Positions 7,744 to 16,330 of a stretch of DNA of 59,413 nt are shown in pieces. A program made the position numbers and the translations under genes. Source of the DNA: Pedobacter sp. MC2016-24 (lineage in GTDB: Bacteria > Bacteroidota > Bacteroidia > Sphingobacteriales > Sphingobacteriaceae). Position 1 is the first letter of the stretch, and each line of letters opens with the position of its first letter. The notes below the pieces were generated by a model, which searched no databases, was not told where the DNA came from, and was given only the letters and a program-made list of their open reading frames with translations. Where the stretch lies: the NCBI RefSeq assembly GCF_015223055.1, contig NZ_JADFBX010000023.1, positions 1-59,413 of the forward strand. Direction: 5' to 3'.

Positions 7744-10700
7744 TTAGTTCAACTTTGAACTCACATTTAACGCAGTCAGCTGTGCTAGAAAATCATTGTT
7801 AGGATTGATTTTAAAGGACTTAGAGGGCAGTTTAACCATCACATTCTGTTCTCTATCGTAAACATCAAACAACAACTGACAGTTTTGTTGCTCCGTACTC
7901 GCCTTATTCTCCTCCAAAATGGCATAAATCTGGTTCATAAAATCGTCAGTAACCCGTTCTATAGGTACCTGGATGGTTACACTTTTAGCCAGTTTGTCGC
8001 GCAATTCAGACATTAAATTGATGGAAGTAATTTTAAACTCCCAATCCCCTTCTTTTCTAAACCGCTCGCCCACCCGACCTCTGATCTGTAAAAAGTACCC
8101 ATCCGTCAGGAACTGCTTAAACTTAATGAAATCGTCACCAAAAAGCGCAAGTTCACAGGTATCGTCGTAATCTTCAAAAACCATGGTTCCAAAAGGTTTA
8201 CCGGTTTTCGTCATGCGTTGCGCAGCGATAACCACCAAACCGCCTATCACCAGCTCCCGGTTTTTTAAGGCCTCAAATTCTGCAAGTACTTCTTCATTGG
8301 TATCGCCCATCCTGACCTTGTTCACCACAGAAAGATGTTTCACCTTATGTTGACAGAATTCTTTCAGCTCCAGCTTGTAATTATCCAGCGGATGGCCAGA
8401 CAGGAAAATCCCGATCGCATCTTTCTCATATTTCAGCTTATCGATCAAACTCCATTCTGGTGCAACAGGCAATGCCGGCTCAGAAATCAAATCAGCAACG
8501 GTGCCCCCAAACAAAGAAGATTGTGAAGAAGACTCGTTACTCTGGAAGTCGTTGGCATATTTGATCAGCTTTTCTATGCCATTGTATTTATCATTGACAC
8601 CTACAAAAAAGTATTGTGCACGATGGTTGCCAAAACCATCAAACGCTCCGCTGTATACAAAACTCTCGTAAGCTTTTTTGTTGACAGTCCTGGTATTTGA
8701 CCTTTTGGCAAAATCATATAAATCTTTATAAGCTCCGTTCTCTAACCTATCCTGTATAATGCTTTCTACAGCCTTATCACCCACACCTTTAATTCCCGAC
8801 AAGCCAAAACGAACTTCGCCCTGGTTGTTGACAGAAAATTTGGTTCCCGACTCATTCACATCAGGACCCAAAACCTGAACACCCATTTGTTTACACTCTT
8901 CCATAAAGAAAGCCACTTGTTTGATATCGCTCATGTTGTTCGACAATACCGCAGCCATATACTCTGCAGGGAAATGCGCTTTTAAATAAGCCGTTTGATA
9001 AGCAATCCAGGCATAACAGGTAGAGTGGGACTTGTTGAAGGCATAGGATGCAAAGGCTTCCCAATCTTTCCAGATTTTTTCCAGTGTTGCCGCATCATGG
9101 CCTTTTTCCGCCGCTTGTTTAACAAACTTCGGTTTCATCTTATCCAGTACGTCTTTTTGTTTCTTACCCATGGCCTTACGCAAAACGTCGGCCTCACCTT
9201 TGGTAAAACCAGCCAGCTTTTGCGACAAAAGCATCACCTGCTCCTGGTACACAGTAATACCATAGGTTTCTTTCAGGTATTCTTCGCAGGCGTCCAAATC
9301 GTACTTAATTTCTTCCTCTCCGTTCTTCCTGCGTACAAAACTGGGAATATACTCCAGCGGTCCCGGCCGGTACAGCGCATTCATGGCAATCAAATCCCCA
9401 AATACCGTAGGCTTAAGTTCCTTCATGTACTTCTGCATACCTGTACTCTCGTACTGGAAAATCCCTATCGTTTCCCCACGCTGGAAAAGCTCGTAGGTCT
9501 TGGCATCATCGATTGGAAAGTTATCCGGATTCAGGTCGATGTCATGTCTGAATTTCACCAGTTTAACAGTATCCTTAATCAGGGTTAAGGTTTTCAGTCC
9601 AAGGAAATCCATTTTCAGCAATCCGGCACTTTCTACTACCGAGTTGTCAAACTGGGTTACATACAGGTCCGAATCCTTGGCCGTGGCAACCGGCACAAAA
9701 TTGGTAATGTCACTCGGGGTGATGATTACACCGCAGGCATGGATACCTGTGTTTCGCAAAGAGCCTTCCAGAATCTGGGCCTGCTCCAATGTTTTAGCGC
9801 CCAGATCTTTGGCACCGGCCAGATTTTTAAGCTCCAATACTTTTTCATACTCATCAGCACGAAGCGCATCTTTTAAAGCTTTCTCATCTAAAGTAAAAAT
9901 CTTGGCGAGCTTCATGTTTGGAATCAGCTTGGCAATCTTCTCTGCCTCAAACAATGGCAGATCCAATACCCTGGCCGTATCTTTTACCGAAGATTTGGCC
10001 GCCATAGTACCATAGGTAATGATCTGTGCTACCTGATTGGCGCCATATTTTTTGATAACATAGTCCATTACCCGGCCGCGGCCCTCGTCGTCAAAGTCGA
10101 TATCGATATCGGGCATGGATACACGATCGGGATTTAAGAAACGCTCAAATAGCAAATCGTACTTAATGGGATCGATATTGGTAATCCCCAAACAATAGGC
10201 TACAGCAGATCCGGCTGCAGAACCCCGTCCCGGGCCTACAGACACATCCAGGTTCCTTGCTTCAGCAATAAAATCCTGTACAATCAGGAAATATCCGGGA
10301 TAACCGGTCTTTTCAATGGTTTGCAGCTCAAAATCCAGACGTTCTTTGATATCGTCTGTAATTTCCCCGTAACGCTTCCTGGCACCAACATAAGTAAGGT
10401 GTGCCAGGAATTTATTTTCCCCCCTTTTGCCACCATCGGCTTCATCTTCTGCAACTAAAAACTCAACAGGTATATCAAACTTAGGTAACAGTACCTCCCG
10501 GGCAAGTTTATAGATCTCGATCTTATCGATGATCTCCTGGATATTTAAAATTGCCTCCGGTAAATCGGCAAAGAGGTTTTTCATTTCCTCCGGCGATTTG
10601 AAGTAATATTCCTGATTGGGTAAGCCGAAACGGAAACCACGTCCGCGTCCAATTGGGGTGGCTTGTTTTTCCCCATCTTTTACACACAATAAAATATCGT

Positions 10701-12174
10701 GTGCATTGGCATCCTTCTTATTGATGTAATAAGTATTATTCGTTGCGATGAGCTTTACATCATGTTTTTTAGCCAGGGCAATCAGGGAGGTATTTACAAT
10801 ATCCTCATCCTGCTGGTTGTGCCGCATCAACTCAATATAAAAATCATCTCCAAACTGCGATTTCCACCAGATCAATGCTTCCTCAGCCTGCTTTTCGCCA
10901 AGATTCAAAAGTTTGCTTGAGATTTCACCATACAGGTTTCCGGAAAGCACCAGGATATCTTCCTTGTATTGTTCTATAACCGCCTTATCTATACGGGGGA
11001 TGTAATAAAAACCCTTGGTATAAGCAATGGACGACATTTTTGCCAGGTTATGATAACCTGCTTTGTTTTTTGCAAGCAATACAACCTGGTAGCCATTGTC
11101 TTTTACAGACTTATCTTCGTGGTTTTCACAAACAAAAAACTCACAACCTACAATCGGTTTGATGATCGATTCCTCAGGCGTTTTGCCTTCCTCCATTGCG
11201 GCCTGATTCCGGGCTTCCACACCCTTGTTGTGGTTCAGTACCTGGGCAACAAAGTGAAAGGCCCCCATCATATTTGCATGATCGGTCATGGCCACAGCCG
11301 GCATTTTATAACCTGCAGTGGCTTTGATCAGCGAGGGAATATTGATAGTAGATTGCAATACAGAAAACTGCGTGTGGTTATGCAAATGCACAAAATTTGC
11401 CGAAGCAAGTTCCTGTTTATTCTCCTCAAGTGCTTGTTTAGAAATCTTTGGCGCTTCAGTTTTTTGTAAACGCTTTCTGATTTCTTCGGACGCTGCCTTA
11501 AGGTTAACATTCTTTAATCCAATGCGCTGGATGACATTTGGATTGGCTTGTTTAAAACGGGTTAAGTAACCTGCGTCAGAATGTAACTGGTCTGGCCTGA
11601 AGACCTCCATTTTAAGGAGCTGGAAAAAGCAACGCGTGGTTGCTTCCACATCGGCTGTTGCATTGTGTGCTTCAGCAAAAGGCTCCCCAAACAGGTATTG
11701 ATGGAGTTCGGTTAGCGTGGGCAGTTTGAAACGTCCGCCCCTTCCTCCCGGTAATTTTAACAGCTCGGCTGTGGTTTCGGTACAGGTATCCAGCACTGGC
11801 ATGCTTGCCATCGGACTTTCAACACCCATCCGGTGAAACTCACAACCCATGATGTTGACGTCGAAGCCAACATTCTGACCTACTACAAATTTAGATCTGG
11901 ACAATGCGGTATTAAACTTCTCTAACGCCTCCGCTAAAGGAATACCCTGCTCATCCGCAAGTTCAGTAGAAATACCGTGAATCCGTTCCGCATCGTAGGG
12001 AATATTGAAACCGTCAGGTTTAACCAGAAAGTCCTGATGTTCGATCAGATTTCCCAGTTCATCATGCAATTGCCAGGCAATTTGAATACACCTTGGCCAA
12101 TTGTCTGTATCAGTAATTGGTGCATTCCAATTCCGGGGTAAACCTGTGGTTTCGGTATCAAATATTAAATACAT
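7744..12174 (-). CDS. dnaE: DNA polymerase III alpha subunit with fused N-terminal proofreading exonuclease
   Basis: This replicative polymerase has 1476 residues from the ATG at 12174 (a TTG three codons upstream is also in frame). It starts with a DnaQ-type 3'-5' exonuclease: FDTETTGLP (D6, E8), VGQNVGFDVN (D105) and HNATADVEAT (H170, D175). A PHP domain follows with HLHNHTQFS (H263, H265, H267) and MTDHANMMGAFHF. The family C polymerase core has GPGRGSAAGS (about 647) and PDIDIDFDD (about 688-696), whose aspartates bind catalytic metal. A tandem helix-hairpin-helix and OB-fold follow near the C-terminus. All three exonuclease motifs are intact, so proofreading is probably in cis. It is far longer than the roughly 1160 residues of E. 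coli DnaE. Confidence 0.95.
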   Translation of the reverse strand: MYLIFDTETTGLPRNWNAPITDTDNWPRCIQIAWQLHDELGNLIEHQDFLVKPDGFNIPYDAERIHGISTELADEQGIPLAEALEKFNTALSRSKFVVGQNVGFDVNIMGCEFHRMGVESPMASMPVLDTCTETTAELLKLPGGRGGRFKLPTLTELHQYLFGEPFAEAHNATADVEATTRCFFQLLKMEVFRPDQLHSDAGYLTRFKQANPNVIQRIGLKNVNLKAASEEIRKRLQKTEAPKISKQALEENKQELASANFVHLHNHTQFSVLQSTINIPSLIKATAGYKMPAVAMTDHANMMGAFHFVAQVLNHNKGVEARNQAAMEEGKTPEESIIKPIVGCEFFVCENHEDKSVKDNGYQVVLLAKNKAGYHNLAKMSSIAYTKGFYYIPRIDKAVIEQYKEDILVLSGNLYGEISSKLLNLGEKQAEEALIWWKSQFGDDFYIELMRHNQQDEDIVNTSLIALAKKHDVKLIATNNTYYINKKDANAHDILLCVKDGEKQATPIGRGRGFRFGLPNQEYYFKSPEEMKNLFADLPEAILNIQEIIDKIEIYKLAREVLLPKFDIPVEFLVAEDEADGGKRGENKFLAHLTYVGARKRYGEITDDIKERLDFELQTIEKTGYPGYFLIVQDFIAEARNLDVSVGPGRGSAAGSAVAYCLGITNIDPIKYDLLFERFLNPDRVSMPDIDIDFDDEGRGRVMDYVIKKYGANQVAQIITYGTMAAKSSVKDTARVLDLPLFEAEKIAKLIPNMKLAKIFTLDEKALKDALRADEYEKVLELKNLAGAKDLGAKTLEQAQILEGSLRNTGIHACGVIITPSDITNFVPVATAKDSDLYVTQFDNSVVESAGLLKMDFLGLKTLTLIKDTVKLVKFRHDIDLNPDNFPIDDAKTYELFQRGETIGIFQYESTGMQKYMKELKPTVFGDLIAMNALYRPGPLEYIPSFVRRKNGEEEIKYDLDACEEYLKETYGITVYQEQVMLLSQKLAGFTKGEADVLRKAMGKKQKDVLDKMKPKFVKQAAEKGHDAATLEKIWKDWEAFASYAFNKSHSTCYAWIAYQTAYLKAHFPAEYMAAVLSNNMSDIKQVAFFMEECKQMGVQVLGPDVNESGTKFSVNNQGEVRFGLSGIKGVGDKAVESIIQDRLENGAYKDLYDFAKRSNTRTVNKKAYESFVYSGAFDGFGNHRAQYFFVGVNDKYNGIEKLIKYANDFQSNESSSQSSLFGGTVADLISEPALPVAPEWSLIDKLKYEKDAIGIFLSGHPLDNYKLELKEFCQHKVKHLSVVNKVRMGDTNEEVLAEFEALKNRELVIGGLVVIAAQRMTKTGKPFGTMVFEDYDDTCELALFGDDFIKFKQFLTDGYFLQIRGRVGERFRKEGDWEFKITSINLMSELRDKLAKSVTIQVPIERVTDDFMNQIYAILEENKASTEQQNCQLLFDVYDREQNVMVKLPSKSFKINPNNDFLAQLTALNVSSKLN

Positions 12175-12263
12175 AGCTGGCAATTAATCCTCGTTTCAGA
12201 AATCAAAAATGAGTGATCAAAAATACGGAATTTTAACGGCCTTTATAAATGCGATGTGAAAAT

Positions 12264-12749
12264 TTAAACAGTTTCCTCTTGCAGAACAGGTTGCATTTGC
12301 TGATGCTCCTGGGAAACCAGTCTGGAGGTATCGTATCCCCTTTTTTTGCAACGGCCAATGATATCCTGAAGTAAAGGCTGAGCCATTTCCGGCTTTCTTG
12401 CCATGATAAACAGATACTTATGCTTCGGATGCCCCACCACTACATAGGAATAGTCTTCTGCAAGCTCAATTATCCAATAATCTACCTTAAAAGGCCAGAT
12501 GAACTGCGCTTTAAATACTGCATTTTTATAGCCACGAACAACAAAGAGTTTTGATCTTACATAATGTTGTTTGTCATCTCCGGAAAGCTTATAGGTGGTA
12601 AAAACAGCATAAAAACCATCTGGATGAACCACATAGGTTTCAGCCGTTTGTTTCCAATGCTTATCCATAAAAGTCGGGATGGAATATAACGAGTACCATT
12701 TCCCCGCATATGCCATAATATCTACATTTGGTACAGGTTGATTGTCCAT
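12264..12749 (-). CDS. Lipocalin-family protein (Blc-like, no signal peptide)
   Basis: The 161-residue protein shows the lipocalin fold signature: YAGKWYSLYSIP near residues 14-25 (the GxW motif), the middle block YWIIELAEDYSYVVVGHP, and KYLFIMARKP. This matches bacterial Blc/VDE-type lipocalins that bind lipids or other hydrophobic ligands. Unlike E. coli Blc, no lipoprotein signal peptide is present, so a cytoplasmic location is suggested. A Shine-Dalgarno-like GAGGAG lies at 12762-12757, seven bases before the ATG, which is uncommon in this phylum. It is a single gene divergent from mdh. Confidence 0.8.
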   Translation of the reverse strand: MDNQPVPNVDIMAYAGKWYSLYSIPTFMDKHWKQTAETYVVHPDGFYAVFTTYKLSGDDKQHYVRSKLFVVRGYKNAVFKAQFIWPFKVDYWIIELAEDYSYVVVGHPKHKYLFIMARKPEMAQPLLQDIIGRCKKRGYDTSRLVSQEHQQMQPVLQEETV

Positions 12750-12924
12750 AAAAGTTCTCCTCTATTATCTACTATTAGGCAAATGTAAATTCTTTATCAT
12801 AAAACCAGCAAGGATGAATAAAGTTTTAAAAAGCATTTTTTAAACTCACCTAATTTTATAACTTCGACTGAAGGTAACCATATTAAATTAAGCTCGAGAA
12901 AGCTTATCACTTAAAAATATACTC

Positions 12925-13863
12925 ATGAAGATAACCATTGTAGGTGCCGGCGCTGTAGGCGCTACTTGTGCAGATAATATTGCCAGGAAAGAGTTAGCAG
13001 AAGAACTGATTTTATTAGACATTAAAGAAGGTTTTGCTGAAGGCAAGTCAATTGACATGATGCAAACTGCCGCTTTGTTAGGATTTGATACCAAAATAAA
13101 AGGGGTTACCAACGATTATGCAAGTACAGCAGATTCTGAAGTCGTTGTCATTACTTCTGGCTTGCCACGTAAGCCTGGAATGACCCGCGAAGAGCTGATT
13201 GGTACCAACGCAAATATCGTTAAAGGTGTAACTGAAAACATTTTAAAATACTCTCCAGATACCATCATCATTGTGGTTTCAAACCCAATGGATACCATGA
13301 ATTATTTAACCTTAAAAACCTCAGGATTACCTAAAAACCGGATTCTGGGTATGGGTGGGGCTTTAGACTCATCCAGGTTCAAATATTACCTGAGCCAGGA
13401 GCTGGGTTGTTCACCTGGCGACCTGAATGCGGTTGTAATTGGTGGGCATGGCGATACGACCATGATTCCTTTAATTGAACATGCGACCTGGAACAGCATT
13501 CCTGTAACTCAGTTGTTGAGTAAAGAACAGCAGGATAAAGTTGTTAAAGCAACGATGGTCGGTGGAGCAACACTTACTGGCCTGATTGGTACGTCTGCCT
13601 GGTATGCACCAGGGGCTGGTACCGCAGCCATGGTTGAAAGCATTGTGCGCGATGAAAAGAAATTAATTTCTTCGGGCGTTTACCTGGATGGCGAATATGG
13701 ACAAAAAGACATTTCCCTGGTTGTTCCGGTAATCATAGGTAAAAATGGAGCAGAAAAAATCCTTGATTTTAAATTGAGTGATGATGAACAGGCTGCGTTT
13801 GCTAAAAGTGCTGATGCCGTACGCAGCATGAATGCGGTATTGAGTGACATGAATCTGATCTAA
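12925..13863 (+). CDS. mdh: Malate dehydrogenase (LDH-like type)
   Basis: This 312-residue NAD-dependent enzyme interconverts malate and oxaloacetate in the citric acid cycle. It has the Rossmann motif GAGAVGATCA (7-16), then an aspartate (D32) that selects NAD. The substrate-specificity loop RKPGMTREEL (82-91) carries the arginine typical of malate rather than lactate dehydrogenase. Catalytic residues sit in LDSSRFKYYL (D148, R151) and GGHGDTTM (H175). The length and the start at the first ATG fit the family. It is followed after six bases by a retropepsin-like gene, suggesting co-transcription. Confidence 0.95.
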   Translation: MKITIVGAGAVGATCADNIARKELAEELILLDIKEGFAEGKSIDMMQTAALLGFDTKIKGVTNDYASTADSEVVVITSGLPRKPGMTREELIGTNANIVKGVTENILKYSPDTIIIVVSNPMDTMNYLTLKTSGLPKNRILGMGGALDSSRFKYYLSQELGCSPGDLNAVVIGGHGDTTMIPLIEHATWNSIPVTQLLSKEQQDKVVKATMVGGATLTGLIGTSAWYAPGAGTAAMVESIVRDEKKLISSGVYLDGEYGQKDISLVVPVIIGKNGAEKILDFKLSDDEQAAFAKSADAVRSMNAVLSDMNLI

Positions 13864-13869
13864 CAACGC

Positions 13870-14295
13870 ATGAGGACAATTGGTGTTCCGCTAATTTTAA
13901 TAAACTTACAAGACGACGGTTTCCACCTCCTGGTGGAAATTGTTGTTTTTGGACAAAAATTAATGGCTGTTGTGGATACAGGCGCATCCAGATCGGTATT
14001 TGACAGTACTTTTATCAAAACTCATCTTACTGATATTGTGCAGACCGAAGAAACACAGGCCACCACTTTATTTACAACCTCAAACACTGTACAGGCAACC
14101 ATCCCGAGGCTTAAGATTGGTCGCTTGCTGCTTCTGGAATATGAAACCGTAGGATTGGATTTAACTGCTGTTAACGAGGCTTACGATGGCTTGGGCCACC
14201 CGCCAATTGTGGCGATTATCGGCAGCGATTTATTGTTGAAATATCAGGCCTCGGTCGACTACAAAAAAATGAAACTATTTTTACACAAGGAATAA
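13870..14295 (+). CDS. Retropepsin-like aspartyl protease domain protein
   Basis: This 141-residue protein has one retropepsin-type fold: VVDTGASRSVFDSTF (about residues 35-49) contains the catalytic DTGA triad motif, and the flap-like stretch and IIGSDLLLKYQASVDY near the C-terminus match the second hydrophobic-glycine element. Such proteases act as homodimers. No signal peptide is present. It starts six bases after mdh and probably shares its transcript. The substrate is unknown, and a ligand-binding rather than proteolytic role is possible. Confidence 0.8.
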   Translation: MRTIGVPLILINLQDDGFHLLVEIVVFGQKLMAVVDTGASRSVFDSTFIKTHLTDIVQTEETQATTLFTTSNTVQATIPRLKIGRLLLLEYETVGLDLTAVNEAYDGLGHPPIVAIIGSDLLLKYQASVDYKKMKLFLHKE

Positions 14296-14361
14296 ACCAT
14301 TAAAAACAAAATACATCTATATCCCAAGCCCCTAAAAGTATTCCTTTTTTTGCATCATTTC

Positions 14362-14381
14362 ATCTTATTCTCAAATAAGAT
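14362..14381. promoter_or_regulatory. Palindrome before the AraC-family gene
   Basis: ATCTTATT (14362-14369) and AATAAGAT (14374-14381) are perfect inverted arms around CTCA. The element ends five bases before the ATG at 14387. It could be an operator for autoregulation or an mRNA hairpin masking the start. Confidence 0.45.
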
Positions 14382-14386
14382 AAATA

Positions 14387-15328
14387 ATGCGATCAAACAT
14401 CAAATTTAATTTTGCACAAGCAAAAAAAGTAACCGCGACTGGTACTGACGTACTTTTAAACAAGATGCTGTCCCTACGGATGGCTAAAGCTAGTTTTTTA
14501 AAATTAGTCAATGGAAACATACTGTACCACCAGGAAATCCATCACTTTCTAGCCCATATTGAGTTGTTTCAATACACACTCGAACAGGAAACCCAGGTTG
14601 ATTTTTCCATTCTGAAACCAACCTTCTTCTTATCTGTAGATCTCAATAAAGATTCCTGTCATCTCGGTTACAGGCCCGCTGGGAAATATAAAAAAACATT
14701 GTCAGCCGGCTTAAATCAAATCCTGCTGATCACTTTCAGACCAGATTGGTTTCTAGAAAAATGTCAGCATTTAGCCGGGTTCAAATCACTCATCACACAT
14801 TTTCGTCATTCCGATGACCAGCTTTTAAACCTATCCAATGTTGACATCGCTCAAAGTCTGTTTAAATCGTTAAAAAAAATGGATCAGGTGGTTGACGATT
14901 TCAGGTTAGACAACCAGAGTTACATTTTTATCAACAACTGTATTGACAGATACCACAACAAGCTCAATAGCAAGAAGGAATCTTCCGTTTATCACCGGCA
15001 AAAGGCGACAGCAATTTCTTTGTTTATTACGGAACATTTCAATGCAGAAATTGTCAATGACCTGCCTAAATTATCTGAGCAATTTATGGTATCAGAGCGT
15101 AGTATGGCCCGCCTGGCCAAAATCGCATTCGGAATTCCACTTCATGAACAAGTTACCAAACTCAGGATTCATTTTGCACTTGGACAATTATTGGTTACAG
15201 CCAAACCCATTAAAGAAATCGCGCAGTTAAGTGGTTACAAAGAGCCGCATTACTTTAGTAAAGTCTTTAAAAAGTATTTCGGCATTGCACCAAAAACCGT
15301 ATCCAGACCATATAAAACAGCGAAATAG
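14387..15328 (+). CDS. AraC-family transcriptional regulator
   Basis: The 313-residue protein ends in an AraC-type double helix-turn-helix (about residues 215-305): LSEQFMVSERSMARLAKIAF is the first helix-turn-helix, and IKEIAQLSGYKEPHYFSKVF plus KKYFGIAPKTV form the second with the family signature. The N-terminal 200 residues do not show a clear cupin or other sensor domain that I recognise. The gene lies 101 bases before a MauE/DoxX membrane protein gene on the same strand, which it may control. A palindrome directly before its start hints at autoregulation. Confidence 0.88.
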   Translation: MRSNIKFNFAQAKKVTATGTDVLLNKMLSLRMAKASFLKLVNGNILYHQEIHHFLAHIELFQYTLEQETQVDFSILKPTFFLSVDLNKDSCHLGYRPAGKYKKTLSAGLNQILLITFRPDWFLEKCQHLAGFKSLITHFRHSDDQLLNLSNVDIAQSLFKSLKKMDQVVDDFRLDNQSYIFINNCIDRYHNKLNSKKESSVYHRQKATAISLFITEHFNAEIVNDLPKLSEQFMVSERSMARLAKIAFGIPLHEQVTKLRIHFALGQLLVTAKPIKEIAQLSGYKEPHYFSKVFKKYFGIAPKTVSRPYKTAK

Positions 15329-15335
15329 GGGTAAA

Positions 15336-15371
15336 ATCCTGCCTGCATTTTTATTAAAATTTTGGCAGGAT
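15336..15371 (+). promoter_or_regulatory. Stem-loop between the AraC gene and the MauE gene
   Basis: ATCCTGCC (15336-15343) pairs with GGCAGGAT (15364-15371), and an inner ATTTT/AAAAT stem fills the loop. It lies just after the AraC-family stop codon. It may be a terminator without a clear T-run, or an operator for the following gene. Confidence 0.45.
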
Positions 15372-15429
15372 CCTCCATTTTTTAACGAAAAAATCTACCC
15401 CAATTTTGGGATATAGAAACTCAGGGTTT

Positions 15430-15900
15430 ATGAATACAATAACAAAAAGCATGGAAAATACATTAAACAAACCTTCAAATTTTCGCCTCAACACAAAGTC
15501 CAGGGAAATGATCATGGATATCGCAGTTTATTTGTTCATTATACTTTTTATGTATACCGCGGCAAGTAAATTGTTCACGATTAAATCATTTGCCTCAACC
15601 TTAGCCAAATCACCACTTATAGGCAGCTTGAACATGTTCGTGGCCTGGTCTATTCCCCTGGTTGAAATTGCCATTAGCCTGGTACTGATCATCCCAAAGT
15701 ACAGAAAAACAGGCATGCGTGCTGCGCTGCTATTGATGACCATTTTCACCGTATACCTCAGTTATATGATTCTGAGCAGCAGCAAATTGCCTTGCCATTG
15801 TGGTGGTGTCATCAGTAAAATGAGCTGGCAACAACACATCTGGTTTAATATAGGATTTATACTATTGGCCCTTACGGGTTTACAATCTCAAAAGAAATAA
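15430..15900 (+). CDS. MauE/DoxX-type redox-associated membrane protein
   Basis: This 156-residue integral membrane protein has about four hydrophobic segments (near residues 31-47, 68-88, 97-115 and 136-150). Before the last one it has LPCHCGGVISKMSW, a C-x-C-GG motif (C122, C124) typical of MauE-like proteins that help form or transfer disulfides across the membrane. I chose the ATG at 15430. An upstream TTG at 15406 and a later ATG at 15451 are alternatives. It precedes a small exported protein with a cysteine pair by 79 bases. The redox role comes from the family; the partner is inferred from context. Confidence 0.8.
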   Translation: MNTITKSMENTLNKPSNFRLNTKSREMIMDIAVYLFIILFMYTAASKLFTIKSFASTLAKSPLIGSLNMFVAWSIPLVEIAISLVLIIPKYRKTGMRAALLLMTIFTVYLSYMILSSSKLPCHCGGVISKMSWQQHIWFNIGFILLALTGLQSQKK

Positions 15901-15979
15901 AAGAACTTACGCGCGTAACACAGGTAAATGCGGTGACCTGTATAAATAAACATAGCAAAAACTTACTAAACAAATTAAG

Positions 15980-16285
15980 ATGAACAGAATTAAAAAAGCA
16001 GTATTTGGCGTTCTCGTTGCTGGTCTTGCCTTTGGGTTCAGCGCATTCACAACAGTTAAAAGACAAAGCATTTTAACTTACTACAAAACAGACATGACTT
16101 TTATAAATGCAAACGATCCCAGAGGGTATAAGTACTATTCAGATGACAGATGTGAATCTGAAGGAAATTTATGTTCAGCGAACTGGAATATAGGTACAAA
16201 TCCAACCCCTTCTGAAGGTGATGCGTTACCTGCTCTGGGAGTAACATTTATAGCAAATACCATAACCGATGGGCATTTTGAATAA
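15980..16285 (+). CDS. Small exported DUF6520-like protein
   Basis: The 101-residue protein has a clear N-terminal signal (KKAVFGVLVAGLAFGFSAF, residues 5-23) and a short mature part with two cysteines (C58, C65; RCESEGNLC). It resembles the DUF6520 group of small Bacteroidota proteins. It follows the MauE-like gene and is closed by a terminator at 16297-16328, so it is likely the last gene of that unit. The function of the family is not known to me. The cysteine pair beside a redox membrane protein suggests an oxidised secreted peptide, which is inference. Confidence 0.7.
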   Translation: MNRIKKAVFGVLVAGLAFGFSAFTTVKRQSILTYYKTDMTFINANDPRGYKYYSDDRCESEGNLCSANWNIGTNPTPSEGDALPALGVTFIANTITDGHFE

Positions 16286-16296
16286 TAACAATCAAA

Positions 16297-16328
16297 TCAA
16301 AGGGCTACTTAAATGGTAGCCCTTTTTG
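16297..16328 (+). terminator. Bidirectional terminator between DUF6520 and susD genes
   Basis: AAAGGGCTAC and GTAGCCCTTT form a 10-base-pair stem with a 7-base loop, flanked by T-rich sequence on the plus strand and by A-rich sequence upstream (TCAAAG), so it can serve both converging genes. Confidence 0.8.
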
Positions 16329-16330
16329 AT

